From the NCBI GenBank assembly GCA_016218715.1, contig JACRDG010000099.1, positions 21,880 to 85,879 on the forward strand: DNA of 64,000 nt. The letters run 5' to 3'. This DNA comes from Desulfomonile tiedjei. GTDB taxonomy: Bacteria; Desulfobacterota; Desulfomonilia; Desulfomonilales; Desulfomonilaceae. Each line of letters begins with the position of its first letter. Position 1 is the first letter of the stretch. Positions 8,599-16,866 of this stretch are shown piece after piece. The notes under the pieces are model-generated. The model did no database searches. It had not been told where the DNA came from and saw only the letters and a program-made list of their open reading frames with translations. The position numbers were made by a program, and so were the translations under genes.

Positions 8599-10425
8599 TC
8601 ATGCACCTGTAGCCTTGATGGCCTGTGATGGGCATACCTGGACGCAGAAGCCGCAGCCGGCGCAGATGTCTGCATCGATTTCAATCTTCTTTTCCGCCTT
8701 CTCGTACCTGAACGCCGGGCATTCGAGGTCCCGGATACAGCTCATGCAGAGGTCGCAGTTCTCATCTACCTGGAATCTGGTCGACGGCATGGTCACGTTC
8801 CGCATCCGAACGCACGGCCGTCGCGCGATCACCACCGAAACGCCTCCGGCTTCGTCAAAGCTGTGCCGGCGTGCCTTCTCGAGGGCACCCCGCATGGACT
8901 CGTGATCGTATGGGTCGACTACCTCGAGGGATTCGACACCGGTGCCGCGGACCAGTCTTTCCATGTCAATGGGTACCGCGGGAGAGCCATCGGCTAGTTG
9001 GTCGCTGGCAGGGGTCGGTTGGCCTCCGGTCATGGCGGTGATATTGTTGTCCATAATGACCAGCACCATCGGAGTCCTGGTGTGGACCGCGTTGATCAGC
9101 GCGGGGACGCCGGCGTGGTAGAAGGTCGAATCTCCGATGGTGGCCACCACCCTGGTATCTCTTTCGGAGGACCCGCCTCGGGCCAGGCCGCCGGCCATGC
9201 CCACCGAAGACCCCATACACAGGCACGTATCCACCGCGCCCATGTTGATCCCGAGGGTGTAACAGCCGATGTCACCGGAATAGATGGCGCGATCGAACAC
9301 CTTTCGGATTGCGTAGAAGGCCGGACGGTGCGGACAACCGGGGCAAAGCGAGGGGCGCCTGGCCTTGATCGTCGGCGCATCCCTCGCCGGCCGGTCAGCG
9401 CCCACTACGTTCAGGATGATATCTTCCACGAGCTCCGGAACAAGCTCGCCCTGCTCGGGGACGGTACCGGAAAGCCTGCCCAGCACCTTGCGCCTGTCAC
9501 GAAGCTGGAGTTCCAGCACCGGGTACGTCTCTTCTACCACGAGGGTACGGTCATAGCGGTCCGCGATCTGCTGCAATGCTTCGGCATGGGCAGGAAACGG
9601 AAGATCGACCTTGTACACGTCTACCCCGGCCAATGCGCCGTTGGCCGTGACCACGTCCCGGACGTGAGACGACACCGACCCGGACGTCACAACCGCGGTT
9701 GCTCCACGCGAATCGCCGCAGATGAGCACCGGCCTCGCTGCCGGTTCTTCTTCTCGCATCTTGGCGAGCTTCTCGTTGAGTTGCCGGTGAAGCACGAGCC
9801 TGAACCGAGGGATCGCGGCCCAACGGGTCCAGTCTTTCTTAAACGGTCCCACGTCGGCTGGAGCCCGGGGAGTCGTGATGGCGACGTTTTGCCGAGCGTG
9901 GCACACCCGAAGGCACGGTCTCAGCAGTACGGGAACTTCGTACTTCTCCGACAGCTCGAAAGCCTGCATGACCATCTCGCGGGCCTCGGCCGGAGTCCCG
10001 GGGTCCAGTACCGGCACCTTGGCGAACCAGCCGAAGAAGCGACTGTCCTGCTCGGTCTGACTAGAATGGGGGCCGGGATCGTCTGCCACGACAACCACGA
10101 GTCCCCCGCGAACCCCGAGGTAGGCCGCGCTCAGGAACGGGTCCGAGGCCACGTTCAATCCCACCATCTTCATGATAGCCACGGATCGGGCCCCTGAGAG
10201 CGACGCCCCGTACGCAATCTCGAAAGCCACCTTTTCGTTGATCGACCACTCGAGATAGATTGGATGGTTTAGTTCACGCTTCCAACGGACCAGGGATTCG
10301 AGCACTTCCGAAGAGGGAGTACCCGGGTAGGCAGCTGCCAGGGTGCAGCCGGATTCGATAATCCCCCGTCCGATGGCTTCGTTCCCCATGAGGAACCTGA
10401 CATCGGCACCGGTTGGCTTGTTCAT
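8599..10425 (-). CDS. iorA: Indolepyruvate:ferredoxin oxidoreductase, alpha subunit
   Basis: Start chosen at ATG 10425 (MNKPTGADVRFLMGNEAIGRG), 608 residues; the ORF extends upstream to 10494 but those residues do not look like the family. The order is a pyrimidine-binding domain (GNEAIGRGIIESGCTLAAAYPGTPSSE), a transketolase C-like middle domain, a thiamine-diphosphate domain (GDIGCYTLGI, then TIGDSTFYHAGVPALINAV), and a C-terminal 2[4Fe-4S] ferredoxin region with CDLCMSCIRDLEC and CAGCGFCVQVCP. In the first cluster motif the spacing before the fourth Cys is one residue longer than in a classical ferredoxin. The iorAB arrangement is compact and has no adjacent ligase gene. Confidence 0.92.
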   Translation of the reverse strand: MNKPTGADVRFLMGNEAIGRGIIESGCTLAAAYPGTPSSEVLESLVRWKRELNHPIYLEWSINEKVAFEIAYGASLSGARSVAIMKMVGLNVASDPFLSAAYLGVRGGLVVVVADDPGPHSSQTEQDSRFFGWFAKVPVLDPGTPAEAREMVMQAFELSEKYEVPVLLRPCLRVCHARQNVAITTPRAPADVGPFKKDWTRWAAIPRFRLVLHRQLNEKLAKMREEEPAARPVLICGDSRGATAVVTSGSVSSHVRDVVTANGALAGVDVYKVDLPFPAHAEALQQIADRYDRTLVVEETYPVLELQLRDRRKVLGRLSGTVPEQGELVPELVEDIILNVVGADRPARDAPTIKARRPSLCPGCPHRPAFYAIRKVFDRAIYSGDIGCYTLGINMGAVDTCLCMGSSVGMAGGLARGGSSERDTRVVATIGDSTFYHAGVPALINAVHTRTPMVLVIMDNNITAMTGGQPTPASDQLADGSPAVPIDMERLVRGTGVESLEVVDPYDHESMRGALEKARRHSFDEAGGVSVVIARRPCVRMRNVTMPSTRFQVDENCDLCMSCIRDLECPAFRYEKAEKKIEIDADICAGCGFCVQVCPSQAIKATGA

Positions 10426-10490
10426 GGCTTTCTTGTACTCCAGTAGCCAAGAACTGTCAACCGGGGAATCCCCCGAAGACCCGCTTCCGG

Positions 10491-10964
10491 TCAACGCGAA
10501 GGCTGCGGAGCGAGATCACCGTGCATGGCCGTTCCCGATGCGGATTGCCTGCCGCTCCTCGCTTCGACCAGGCTCAACCAGAGCGAAGCGGCAATTCCCC
10601 AGACGAGGTTGAAGCCAACTACGAACAGAGGGGTCAGCGGACCCAGTTCAGCGCCCAGCATTCCTTTTCCCGCCTGGATCGGGAACACCACAAAGAGTTG
10701 AACCAGAGTGGGCGCAATACTGTAAACCGCTCCGCGCAACACCGGGGAACCCGGCAGGAATCCCAATAGGAACAGCCAACCCCACAATCCGCCCCAGACG
10801 ATGCGCGGATAGAGCCACTGCACGGTCAGTGCAGGAGCGATCTTCACGTCGAACAATGCGGTGATACCGAACGCACCGAATATCCAGATCGCGAGGCCGT
10901 TCAGCAGGCCGCCGAGACTGCCCGCAGCAAAGGTCACGGAAAGCTTCGCCAGTAATTCCTTCAT
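10491..10964 (-). CDS. Small multi-pass membrane protein, unknown function
   Basis: 157 residues with four hydrophobic segments (about 10-35, 50-72, 77-95 and 110-133) and a polar C-terminal tail. The start has a good ribosome site (gggaggagc type, read on the minus strand). GSLGGLLNGLAIWIFGAFGIT and YPRIVWGGLWGWLFLLG are glycine-rich helices. It lies directly upstream of iorA on the same strand with a 65-base gap, so it may be co-transcribed, although no functional link to IorAB is evident. I do not recognise a named family. Confidence 0.65.
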   Translation of the reverse strand: MKELLAKLSVTFAAGSLGGLLNGLAIWIFGAFGITALFDVKIAPALTVQWLYPRIVWGGLWGWLFLLGFLPGSPVLRGAVYSIAPTLVQLFVVFPIQAGKGMLGAELGPLTPLFVVGFNLVWGIAASLWLSLVEARSGRQSASGTAMHGDLAPQPSR

Positions 10965-11124
10965 GCTCCCTCCCGTTCAATACAGACGTCTCCCTGTCTC
11001 ACCGCGGCGGATACGTGCTGCGGACAGAGAGGTCTCGAAGGAAACACCTTCTTATTAGAATTAGATGCAGGACAGGGCGGGAAGAGTCACCGCTGCCGGA
11101 AAGACCCGGCACGGTCGGTCGTGT

Positions 11125-11925
11125 TCACGCGCCGGGGGTTTTACCGGCCGTTCCTCTCACAGCCAGCGTCGGCTCGCGGAAAAGAGCGAACCTTAGCCAT
11201 CGGAAGGCAAATTCAAGCAGCGCCGTGTCGTCGTTCCTGAGGGCTACCACAACGGGTCCTTCAACGTCAAACCGTTGCAGGAAGGGGCTGTTGAAGATAA
11301 AATCGCGGAATTTCTCCGTGTTGTAACAGGCCATGAAGAACATCTGCAAATGCTTCTCTTCCAGCGGCACCGCGCGGCCGCGGCTTTTCAATACGTAGAG
11401 TTCCATCAGCAGATCGTTGAGCCGGTTGTACTCCTCGAGGCCCTGATCGGAAAGCCACTCCCGCACCGTCCATAGCCTCGTCTCCTCAAACCCTCTGCAG
11501 TGAGCTTCTCTGACCGTGAAATAGAACTCCCTGTGGCTCCCGTCCATGGGATGCGAGGTGGAAGCCCTGCCGAGGGGATAGATGCGGCACGCGGCAGGCC
11601 GATCCTCATAGAGGGAACACCCCCGGGGTGTGACAAAGGGGCATTTTCTCTCCCCCTCCGCTTCCATTTGAAGCAGCACCTCAGGAAGTCCGTGCACGGT
11701 CCTCCAGCGCACGATCGCGTACGTATCGAGGAATTCGGCTGATGTGATGGCCAGCCGCTTCTTCAGGCGCAAACAATCGTACGGTGTGAGCATCAGCTCG
11801 AGTTTGGCGCAGCATTCCGTGAAACACGGCACATGGGGGCCGCATGCGAACTGGAACGTGTCGTCCGCGGAGAGTCGGCGATCCATATCGACCGCGGCGT
11901 TGGGGGGTGTTTGTTGTCGCTCCAT
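11125..11925 (-). CDS. YkgJ-family cysteine-cluster protein
   Basis: 266 residues. The N-terminal half has the zinc- or iron-binding-type cysteine pattern of the YkgJ/CxxCxxCC group: FACGPHVPCFTECCAKLELMLT and, about 70 residues on, RKCPFVTPRGCSLYEDRPAACRIYPLGR. The C-terminal 120 residues are specific to this subgroup, with no recognisable domain. The start has AGGAG five bases before the ATG. gmhB lies 37 bases upstream on the same strand. The family's biochemical role is generally unassigned; metal or cluster binding is an inference from the cysteines. Confidence 0.8.
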   Translation of the reverse strand: MERQQTPPNAAVDMDRRLSADDTFQFACGPHVPCFTECCAKLELMLTPYDCLRLKKRLAITSAEFLDTYAIVRWRTVHGLPEVLLQMEAEGERKCPFVTPRGCSLYEDRPAACRIYPLGRASTSHPMDGSHREFYFTVREAHCRGFEETRLWTVREWLSDQGLEEYNRLNDLLMELYVLKSRGRAVPLEEKHLQMFFMACYNTEKFRDFIFNSPFLQRFDVEGPVVVALRNDDTALLEFAFRWLRFALFREPTLAVRGTAGKTPGA

Positions 11926-11962
11926 TTAGGCTCCTGTGTATTGCAGCGAGTGATCGATAAGT

Positions 11963-12556
11963 TCAGCGATCTCCGGACTCCGCGGAATGCCCCTCCCCTG
12001 AGGCCGCGGTGATTCTTTCGAGGTACACGGCGAAATCCAGGAGGCTGCGGAAGACCAGATGAGCGTTTCCGTCCTCCTCCTCGGTGATGCGAACCGCGCG
12101 AACACCGGCGTTTCGGCCTGCCTCGACGTCAGCGGGCGAATCTCCAACCATGTACGAACGGCTCACATCGCAATCAAGCTCTTCGACTGCCCTGAGGATC
12201 ATCCCCGGCTTGGGTTTCCGACAGTCACAGGACGGGTCTCCTTCGTCGTGAGGGCAGTGGTACACGCGGTCCACCGCGATGCCGTTCCTGAACAGCACCT
12301 CGGCCATATGATCGTGAACTCTGGCCAGGTCTTCCTCTGTCATGAAGCCCCGCGCGATGCCCCTCTGGTTCGTGATGACCACAAGGAGGTACTCCAATTT
12401 CTTGAGAATCGCGAGCGCTTCGACTGCTCCCGGAATCAGTTCGAACTGCGACGGACCGCTCACATAGTGGTTTTCAGGGAGTTTGACGTTGATCACACCG
12501 TCTCGATCCAGGAAGATCGCGGCGCATGATCCGGTCGAGACCTCAGGGTAGTCCAT
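11963..12556 (-). CDS. gmhB: D-glycero-D-manno-heptose-1,7-bisphosphate 7-phosphatase
   Basis: 197 residues of the HAD superfamily histidinol-phosphatase/GmhB group. Motif I is FLDRDGVIN, motif II VITNQRGIARG, and the zinc loop CPHDEGDPSCDCRKPKPGM is the GmhB hallmark; motif IV is MVGDSPADVEAGRNAG. It removes the 7-phosphate during ADP-heptose synthesis for the LPS inner core, in line with waaF later in the window. Cytoplasmic. The C-terminus (about 25 residues after LERITAASG) is poorly conserved. Confidence 0.88.
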   Translation of the reverse strand: MDYPEVSTGSCAAIFLDRDGVINVKLPENHYVSGPSQFELIPGAVEALAILKKLEYLLVVITNQRGIARGFMTEEDLARVHDHMAEVLFRNGIAVDRVYHCPHDEGDPSCDCRKPKPGMILRAVEELDCDVSRSYMVGDSPADVEAGRNAGVRAVRITEEEDGNAHLVFRSLLDFAVYLERITAASGEGHSAESGDR

Positions 12557-12948
12557 GCTCGTACTTTCAAGAGGGATTAGCCGCGCGGATCGTACGCTTA
12601 CACCGGCGCAAATCCGGAGGACTCATCATAAATGCCCTGCAGGATAAGGTCAAGCGGGGGCGCCCGATCGATCGCTTCCAGAGGTCCGAATGAAATGCGA
12701 TTAGTCTGCCATGAAAATATAGTCAGTGATAGCAATAAGTTGTATGTCATAAATAAGCCGGTGAATCAGGAGAGATCCGATCGGAGGGCGGTACCGGGCA
12801 CTCACCCTGGTTGTTTTCACAGGGTTTTCGCGACGCCAAGAACGGCATTCTTGGAAAAGACCTCATGACAAGCAAATATGAAAACAACGGTATTATACAT
12901 AGTTAACCATCTGTCATGAAAAAGATTCAACATTTTCTCAGAAATCAC

Positions 12949-12976
12949 TTGACATATAATTCCCGCTGAATAATTA
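12949..12976 (+). promoter_or_regulatory. Sigma-70-like promoter for the first beta-barrel gene
   Basis: TTGACA (12949-12954), a 16-base spacer and TAATTA (12971-12976), 39 bases before the GTG start. It sits in an AT-rich pocket that ends the 12557-13014 gap, the rest of which (12557-12940) shows no gene I can support. The upstream region of the paralogous gene at 38825 carries a TTGACA at the same distance from its start. Confidence 0.5.
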
Positions 12977-13014
12977 CAGCATCCCAGGACATTCAGTGAA
13001 GGAGGGAGGGTACC

Positions 13015-14175
13015 GTGATAAAGAAGCCCTTGAATGTATTGGTTTGTCTAGCTATTCTGTTGACACTGACCTCTGCGTCCGCTCTGTGGGGTTATAACGG
13101 GACAGGTCTGCCTTCAGGCACGGCTATTCAGGGAGACTCGCTCTCTGTCGATCCTGCCGCGAAGACCGTTCCACAGGTCCGTCCCTATGGAGGGACTACC
13201 GTATCGAGCCCCGCGGTTTCAGGAACTTCATCCGGATCACGTCATCGAACCAAGAGCACCGGGAGCCGTTACAGCTCCAACCCCCAAGGTTATGGCACAG
13301 GCACGTCCCGGCAGTATGCCAGCCTCGATCAAGGCTACGCCCCCGGAAACCCGGCGTCGCAAGGCATGTCCGGGCCGTTCGCACCGTGCGGAATCTCGTA
13401 CGGGTCTTCTCCGTGCGCTCCACTGGTCCTGCCGCGGGTGGGCCCCAAGCAGTTCCAGTTGGACGCGAAACTCTGGTATGCCACGCTGAACGCCAGCACC
13501 GTCCTCTGGGGGACCATACCGGGTGGTTTCGTCGCAACCGAGCTGAATCTGCATGACGACCTGGGTTTGAGCAAACAGCAGTACATTCCCGAGTTCGAGG
13601 GGCGCTTTCAGCTTCGTTGCAACTGGGGGGTGCGCATGTCGTACATGCCTATCCAGTACAAAGACACCACCAGGACCACGCTACCATTCTATTTCGGAAA
13701 CCTTATTTACGCCGCGTTCGTACCCATCGAGACGGAGTGGAACAGGAACATCTGGCGTGCCGAGCTGATCTACGACTGGTTTCAGGCACCACACGCGGTG
13801 GCCAGCATCTTCTGCGGGTACAGCCTGTACGACGACAAACTGACTGTGCGACAGCCCTTGCTCTTCCAGAGCCGTACGCGGTCCCAGGGCTTCGGACTCG
13901 TCAGGAGTGGCGCGATGCTCGACCGCGTCATCAGCAAGGTGGGCTGTGGGGGGGCTGTGGCTTCCGTCCACTGTGAGGGCGCGCTCCACTACCTGGAAGG
14001 ATACGTCGGGTACGACGTGTACGGCACGGGGAGAGTGTCCGTGCCGATGGGTTGCGGCCGGTTCGGGTACCTGGAAGCAGGGTGGAGATTCATGGTCCTG
14101 GAGCGAAGCTACCCCACCAATGTGGATAGAACCAACATGGACGGCGTGATCGGAGCAGTGGGCCTGGTATTTTAG
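13015..14175 (+). CDS. Exported outer-membrane beta-barrel candidate, paralogue 1
   Basis: 386 residues from a GTG start with a very strong ribosome site (gaaggagggagggtacc). A signal peptide (MIKKPLNVLVCLAILLTLTSASALWG) is followed by about 110 residues of Ser/Gly/Thr-rich linker, then a domain of alternating aromatic/hydrophobic strands (FQLDAKLWYATLNAS, FEGRFQLRCNWGVRMSYMP, WRAELIYDWFQAP, GRFGYLEAGWRFMVLE) ending in a C-terminal phenylalanine (GAVGLVF), as in Omp barrels. The barrel part shares layout and strand motifs with the protein at 38825-39856. Two or three Cys pairs (CGISYGSSPC, CGGAVASVHC) could form disulfides. No family name recognised; a passive or structural outer-membrane role is inferred. 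Confidence 0.72.
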   Translation: MIKKPLNVLVCLAILLTLTSASALWGYNGTGLPSGTAIQGDSLSVDPAAKTVPQVRPYGGTTVSSPAVSGTSSGSRHRTKSTGSRYSSNPQGYGTGTSRQYASLDQGYAPGNPASQGMSGPFAPCGISYGSSPCAPLVLPRVGPKQFQLDAKLWYATLNASTVLWGTIPGGFVATELNLHDDLGLSKQQYIPEFEGRFQLRCNWGVRMSYMPIQYKDTTRTTLPFYFGNLIYAAFVPIETEWNRNIWRAELIYDWFQAPHAVASIFCGYSLYDDKLTVRQPLLFQSRTRSQGFGLVRSGAMLDRVISKVGCGGAVASVHCEGALHYLEGYVGYDVYGTGRVSVPMGCGRFGYLEAGWRFMVLERSYPTNVDRTNMDGVIGAVGLVF

Positions 14176-14369
14176 CACGAATGGCTCTACGTGAGTCCTA
14201 CTGGGTTGGTCAAGGAGTGTGAACGACGATCGACGGGGGAGCAAGTCGCAGACCCGGGTTCTCGGGGTGTTTCAGCGGGCGCTTCCCTTCAAAGGTTGAA
14301 TGTCCATCCAGGGTGCCGTGAGGAGAAGAACTCCACGAGAACCCGAAACTACTGCGACAATGCCCCGGC

Positions 14370-14396
14370 AAGCCCGACCAGTGCACTGGCGGGCTT
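14370..14396 (+). terminator. Hairpin between the barrel gene and rplM
   Basis: AAGCCCG-a-CCAGTGCACTGG-CGGGCTT: two stacked perfect stems with a one-base bulge, then GTTATTT. It lies about 195 bases after the barrel stop and 60 bases before the rplM promoter. The remaining 14176-14455 stretch shows no gene. Confidence 0.5.
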
Positions 14397-14455
14397 GTTA
14401 TTTGGGCAGCAATCGCGGTAGGGTAGGGGTGTCCAGGATTGTCCGCGGGATTCGC

Positions 14456-14484
14456 TTGACACACGCGCGGACCGGTGGTAAAAA
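14456..14484 (+). promoter_or_regulatory. Promoter of rplM-rpsI
   Basis: TTGACA (14456-14461), a 17-base spacer and TAAAAA (14479-14484), 30 bases before the rplM ATG. A good match to the housekeeping consensus, at the expected place for a highly expressed ribosomal operon. Confidence 0.6.
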
Positions 14485-14514
14485 CTATGGTTTACACGTT
14501 TGAAGAGGTTTGCC

Positions 14515-14946
14515 ATGAAGACCTGGGTTCCCAAGAAGGATGATGTAGTCGAGAAGAAATGGTTCGTGATCGACGCCAAGGATAAGGTCCTGGGACGGGT
14601 TGCCGTCGAAGCCGCACGGATGCTCCGGGGAAAGAACAAGCCCCAGTTTACCCCGTACGCGGATGCCGGGGACTTCGTCGTGGTGATCAATGCGGCCAAG
14701 GTTCGTCTGACGGGGAAGAAGCTCGAGCAGAAAATGTACTACCGCTACAGTGGCTACCAGGGCGGCCTCAAGGTCACCCAGGCCTCGACGCTGCTCAAGG
14801 CGAAACCGGAACGCCTGTTCTGGCTGGCGGTGAGAGGTATGCTCCCCAAGAATACCCTCGGCCGAGCACAACTCAAGAAGCTGAAGGTGTACGCGGGCGA
14901 TACCCATCCCCATGCAGCACAGAAGCCGGAAGCCTATCAGTTATAG
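14515..14946 (+). CDS. rplM: 50S ribosomal protein L13
   Basis: 143 residues. The ORF opens at TTG 14500, but ATG 14515 (gaagaggtttgcc-ATG) gives the family-type start [28 protein letters not shown]. Conserved blocks follow: the [32 protein letters not shown] segment and the C-terminal [23 protein letters not shown]13 is an early-assembling large-subunit protein. It is followed 15 bases later by rpsI, the universal bacterial pairing. Confidence 0.98.
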   Translation: MKTWVPKKDDVVEKKWFVIDAKDKVLGRVAVEAARMLRGKNKPQFTPYADAGDFVVVINAAKVRLTGKKLEQKMYYRYSGYQGGLKVTQASTLLKAKPERLFWLAVRGMLPKNTLGRAQLKKLKVYAGDTHPHAAQKPEAYQL

Positions 14947-14961
14947 TCCTGGAGTAACGAC

Positions 14962-15354
14962 ATGAGTGACGATCAGTATTACGCGACCGGTAAAAGAAAG
15001 AATGCGGTAGCCAGGGTTTGGCTCAAGCCGGGGAGCGGCAACATCGTGGTCAACGAGCGCGGCCTGGACGAATACTTCCGCCGTCAGACATCCAGAATGG
15101 TCATCATGCAGCCGTTCGAGTTGACCCAAACCGTCGGCCGCTTCGATGTGATGGTCGTCGTACACGGCGGTGGCCTGTCCGGCCAGGCTGGAGCGGTGAA
15201 GCACGGCATCAGCAGGGCATTGCTCGGGGCGAGCACGTCGCACCGGCCGGTGCTCAAGGCCGCAGGCTTCCTCACCCGGGATTCTCGGGTCAAAGAGCGG
15301 AAAAAATACGGGAAGCGCGGCGCCAGAGCGAGCTTCCAGTTCTCCAAACGTTAA
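14962..15354 (+). CDS. rpsI: 30S ribosomal protein S9
   Basis: 130 residues with the S9 hallmarks: an N-terminal [19 protein letters not shown], the central [22 protein letters not shown], and the basic C-terminal tail [25 protein letters not shown] whose final Lys-Arg reaches the P-site tRNA. A TGGAG ribosome site precedes the ATG. Second gene of the rplM-rpsI operon; the convergent sirtuin gene ends only 15 bases downstream. Confidence 0.98.
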   Translation: MSDDQYYATGKRKNAVARVWLKPGSGNIVVNERGLDEYFRRQTSRMVIMQPFELTQTVGRFDVMVVVHGGGLSGQAGAVKHGISRALLGASTSHRPVLKAAGFLTRDSRVKERKKYGKRGARASFQFSKR

Positions 15355-15369
15355 TACTACGCCGGCAGG

Positions 15370-16161
15370 TCACCGGGCGTCCACTTCACCTTGCAGCAAA
15401 CGGTGCTGTTTCATCAGGGCGTCCATGACCTCTCCTGCCTTCCCCTTGAGAACGACATCCATGTACTGGTCGTAGGGCGTGGCGTCGAGGTTCGCCAGAA
15501 TAAGCGAAGCTCCGCCGCGTTTCGCGTCCAGTGGCAGAAAACACGCCGGCTGAACCACAAGTGAAGACCCGATCGTGATGAAGAGGTCGCACGCGCGTGC
15601 GTGGACGAAGGCCTCTTGCAGGACATCCGCGGGGAGGGATTGTCCGAAGGCTATAGTCGCGCACTTGAGCGGTCCCCCGCAGTGCGGGCAGTGAGGCACC
15701 TCGATCCCCTCTCGATCCATCATGTCCGTTATCTCTTCCCGGGGCCACCTGGCATTGCAGTCCAGGCAGGTCACTTCTCTCACCGTCCCGTGAAGTTCGT
15801 AGATCTTGTCAGGGGAATTTCCGGCCTTAAGGTGGAGGCCGTCGATGTTCTGGGTGATGAGCGCGAGCAGTCGGCCGGTCTTCTCGATCTCCACCACTGC
15901 TTGGTGTGCAGCGTTCGGCATCGCGTCCCGCATGGGAGGATATCGGGCGCGGTCGTATTCCCAGTAGAGTTTGCGATATCGCTCGTGAGAGCGGAACTTC
16001 TGATACGTCAGGTCGTCAGGATTGTATTGGCTCCAGATCCCCCCCGGAGATCGAAAGTCCGGTATCCCCGACTCGGTCGATATGCCCGCACCCGTAAAGA
16101 CGACGATTCTCCTCGCGTCGCGAAGCATACGGGCTGCGGTTTTCAGCGCGTCCGTGTCCAT
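15370..16161 (-). CDS. NAD-dependent protein deacylase (sirtuin)
   Basis: 263 residues from ATG 16161 (caggagcctcac-ATG); the ORF extends upstream without a better start. Sirtuin motifs are all visible: VVFTGAGISTESGIPDFRSPGGIWSQY, TQNIDGLH with the catalytic His in YELHGTV, and a four-cysteine zinc site (CLDC ... CPHCGG plus the following Cys). The enzyme removes acyl groups from lysines using NAD+. The class-III YxxR desuccinylase residues are not evident in the expected segment, so general deacetylase or deacylase activity is the safest call. cobB is the usual bacterial name for relatives; I leave the symbol open. Confidence 0.9.
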   Translation of the reverse strand: MDTDALKTAARMLRDARRIVVFTGAGISTESGIPDFRSPGGIWSQYNPDDLTYQKFRSHERYRKLYWEYDRARYPPMRDAMPNAAHQAVVEIEKTGRLLALITQNIDGLHLKAGNSPDKIYELHGTVREVTCLDCNARWPREEITDMMDREGIEVPHCPHCGGPLKCATIAFGQSLPADVLQEAFVHARACDLFITIGSSLVVQPACFLPLDAKRGGASLILANLDATPYDQYMDVVLKGKAGEVMDALMKQHRLLQGEVDAR

Positions 16162-16300
16162 GTGAGGCTCCTGACCGGGGAGTACCCGCTGATTACCCCT
16201 CTGCGCGTGGGGAGGACTAGGTACAGGTTTTCGCAAATACGGTCACGTATTCCCGTGGGACGCGGTCTCCGTTCATCGCCCCGGCATCACTGGCTGGATT

Positions 16301-16361
16301 GGTGGGACAGGCATCTTTTGCCTGTCATTTCTCTCTGGACAGGCAAGATGCCCGTCCCACC
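16301..16361. repeat. Long inverted repeat, probably a dispersed palindromic element
   Basis: ggtgggacaggcatctt-ttgcctgtc and its complement gacaggcaagatgcccgtcccacc face each other across 11 bases. The arms are near perfect over about 24 bases. It lies in the 16162-16465 gap, otherwise without a gene. Such elements usually occur in many copies per genome; only this pair is inside the window. Confidence 0.7.
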
Positions 16362-16465
16362 GTGCTCCCCGAAATGCGTGACCGAACTTGCGAAAAGATG
16401 CATACGTGACGGTCGCCCCAGTTGCCTCCCGAGCCGGAATCCGTCTCAACGTGAACACGGAACGT

Positions 16466-16741
16466 TCATCGTTTCTCTGGCTGATTGTCCTTGCGCCGGG
16501 GTGGAATCTTGCACTTGTCAAGCTTTCTCATGGCATTCTTGACGGACACGATTTTGTCGAGTATCTCCGTCAAGCCGTCAAAGGTTATCTCCTTCGACTC
16601 CGGAAGCTTTCGGGTTGCGTACTCGTGGTATTCCTGCCTGAGCCGCACCAGTTCCCGGGTCATCTCTCCGCAACTTTTCGCGTGGGTGATCCAGGGAACG
16701 CTCAGTACCAAGAACAACGCGGTAAACGCGATCTTCATCAT
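16466..16741 (-). CDS. Small exported protein (91 aa) next to the TPR-CHAT gene
   Basis: A signal peptide (MMKIAFTALFLVLSVPWITHAKS) precedes about 70 highly charged, helix-prone residues (CGEMTRELVRLRQEYHEYATRKLPESKEITFDGL...) ending KCKIPPRRKDNQPEKR. The two cysteines of the mature part are near its ends and could form a disulfide. It lies 125 bases downstream of the TPR-CHAT stop on the same strand, so co-transcription is possible. Family not recognised. Its plus-strand counterparts are shadows. Confidence 0.65.
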   Translation of the reverse strand: MMKIAFTALFLVLSVPWITHAKSCGEMTRELVRLRQEYHEYATRKLPESKEITFDGLTEILDKIVSVKNAMRKLDKCKIPPRRKDNQPEKR

Positions 16742-16866
16742 GGGGACCCTGCAAGTCGCTTTGGCTTTGCCGCGGGAGTGCGATCGGTCCGGTCAGGCCT
16801 TTTCCGCCCCCGTTCCCAGGGGTGGGAGGTGGAGGCCGCCTCCGTGTTGCGGCAGGCACCACGATA

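Noticed and set aside
12632-12868. 78-codon plus-strand ORF in the gap before the first barrel gene
   Set aside because: No ribosome site, no homology recognised, and AT/GC composition changes through it as in intergenic DNA.
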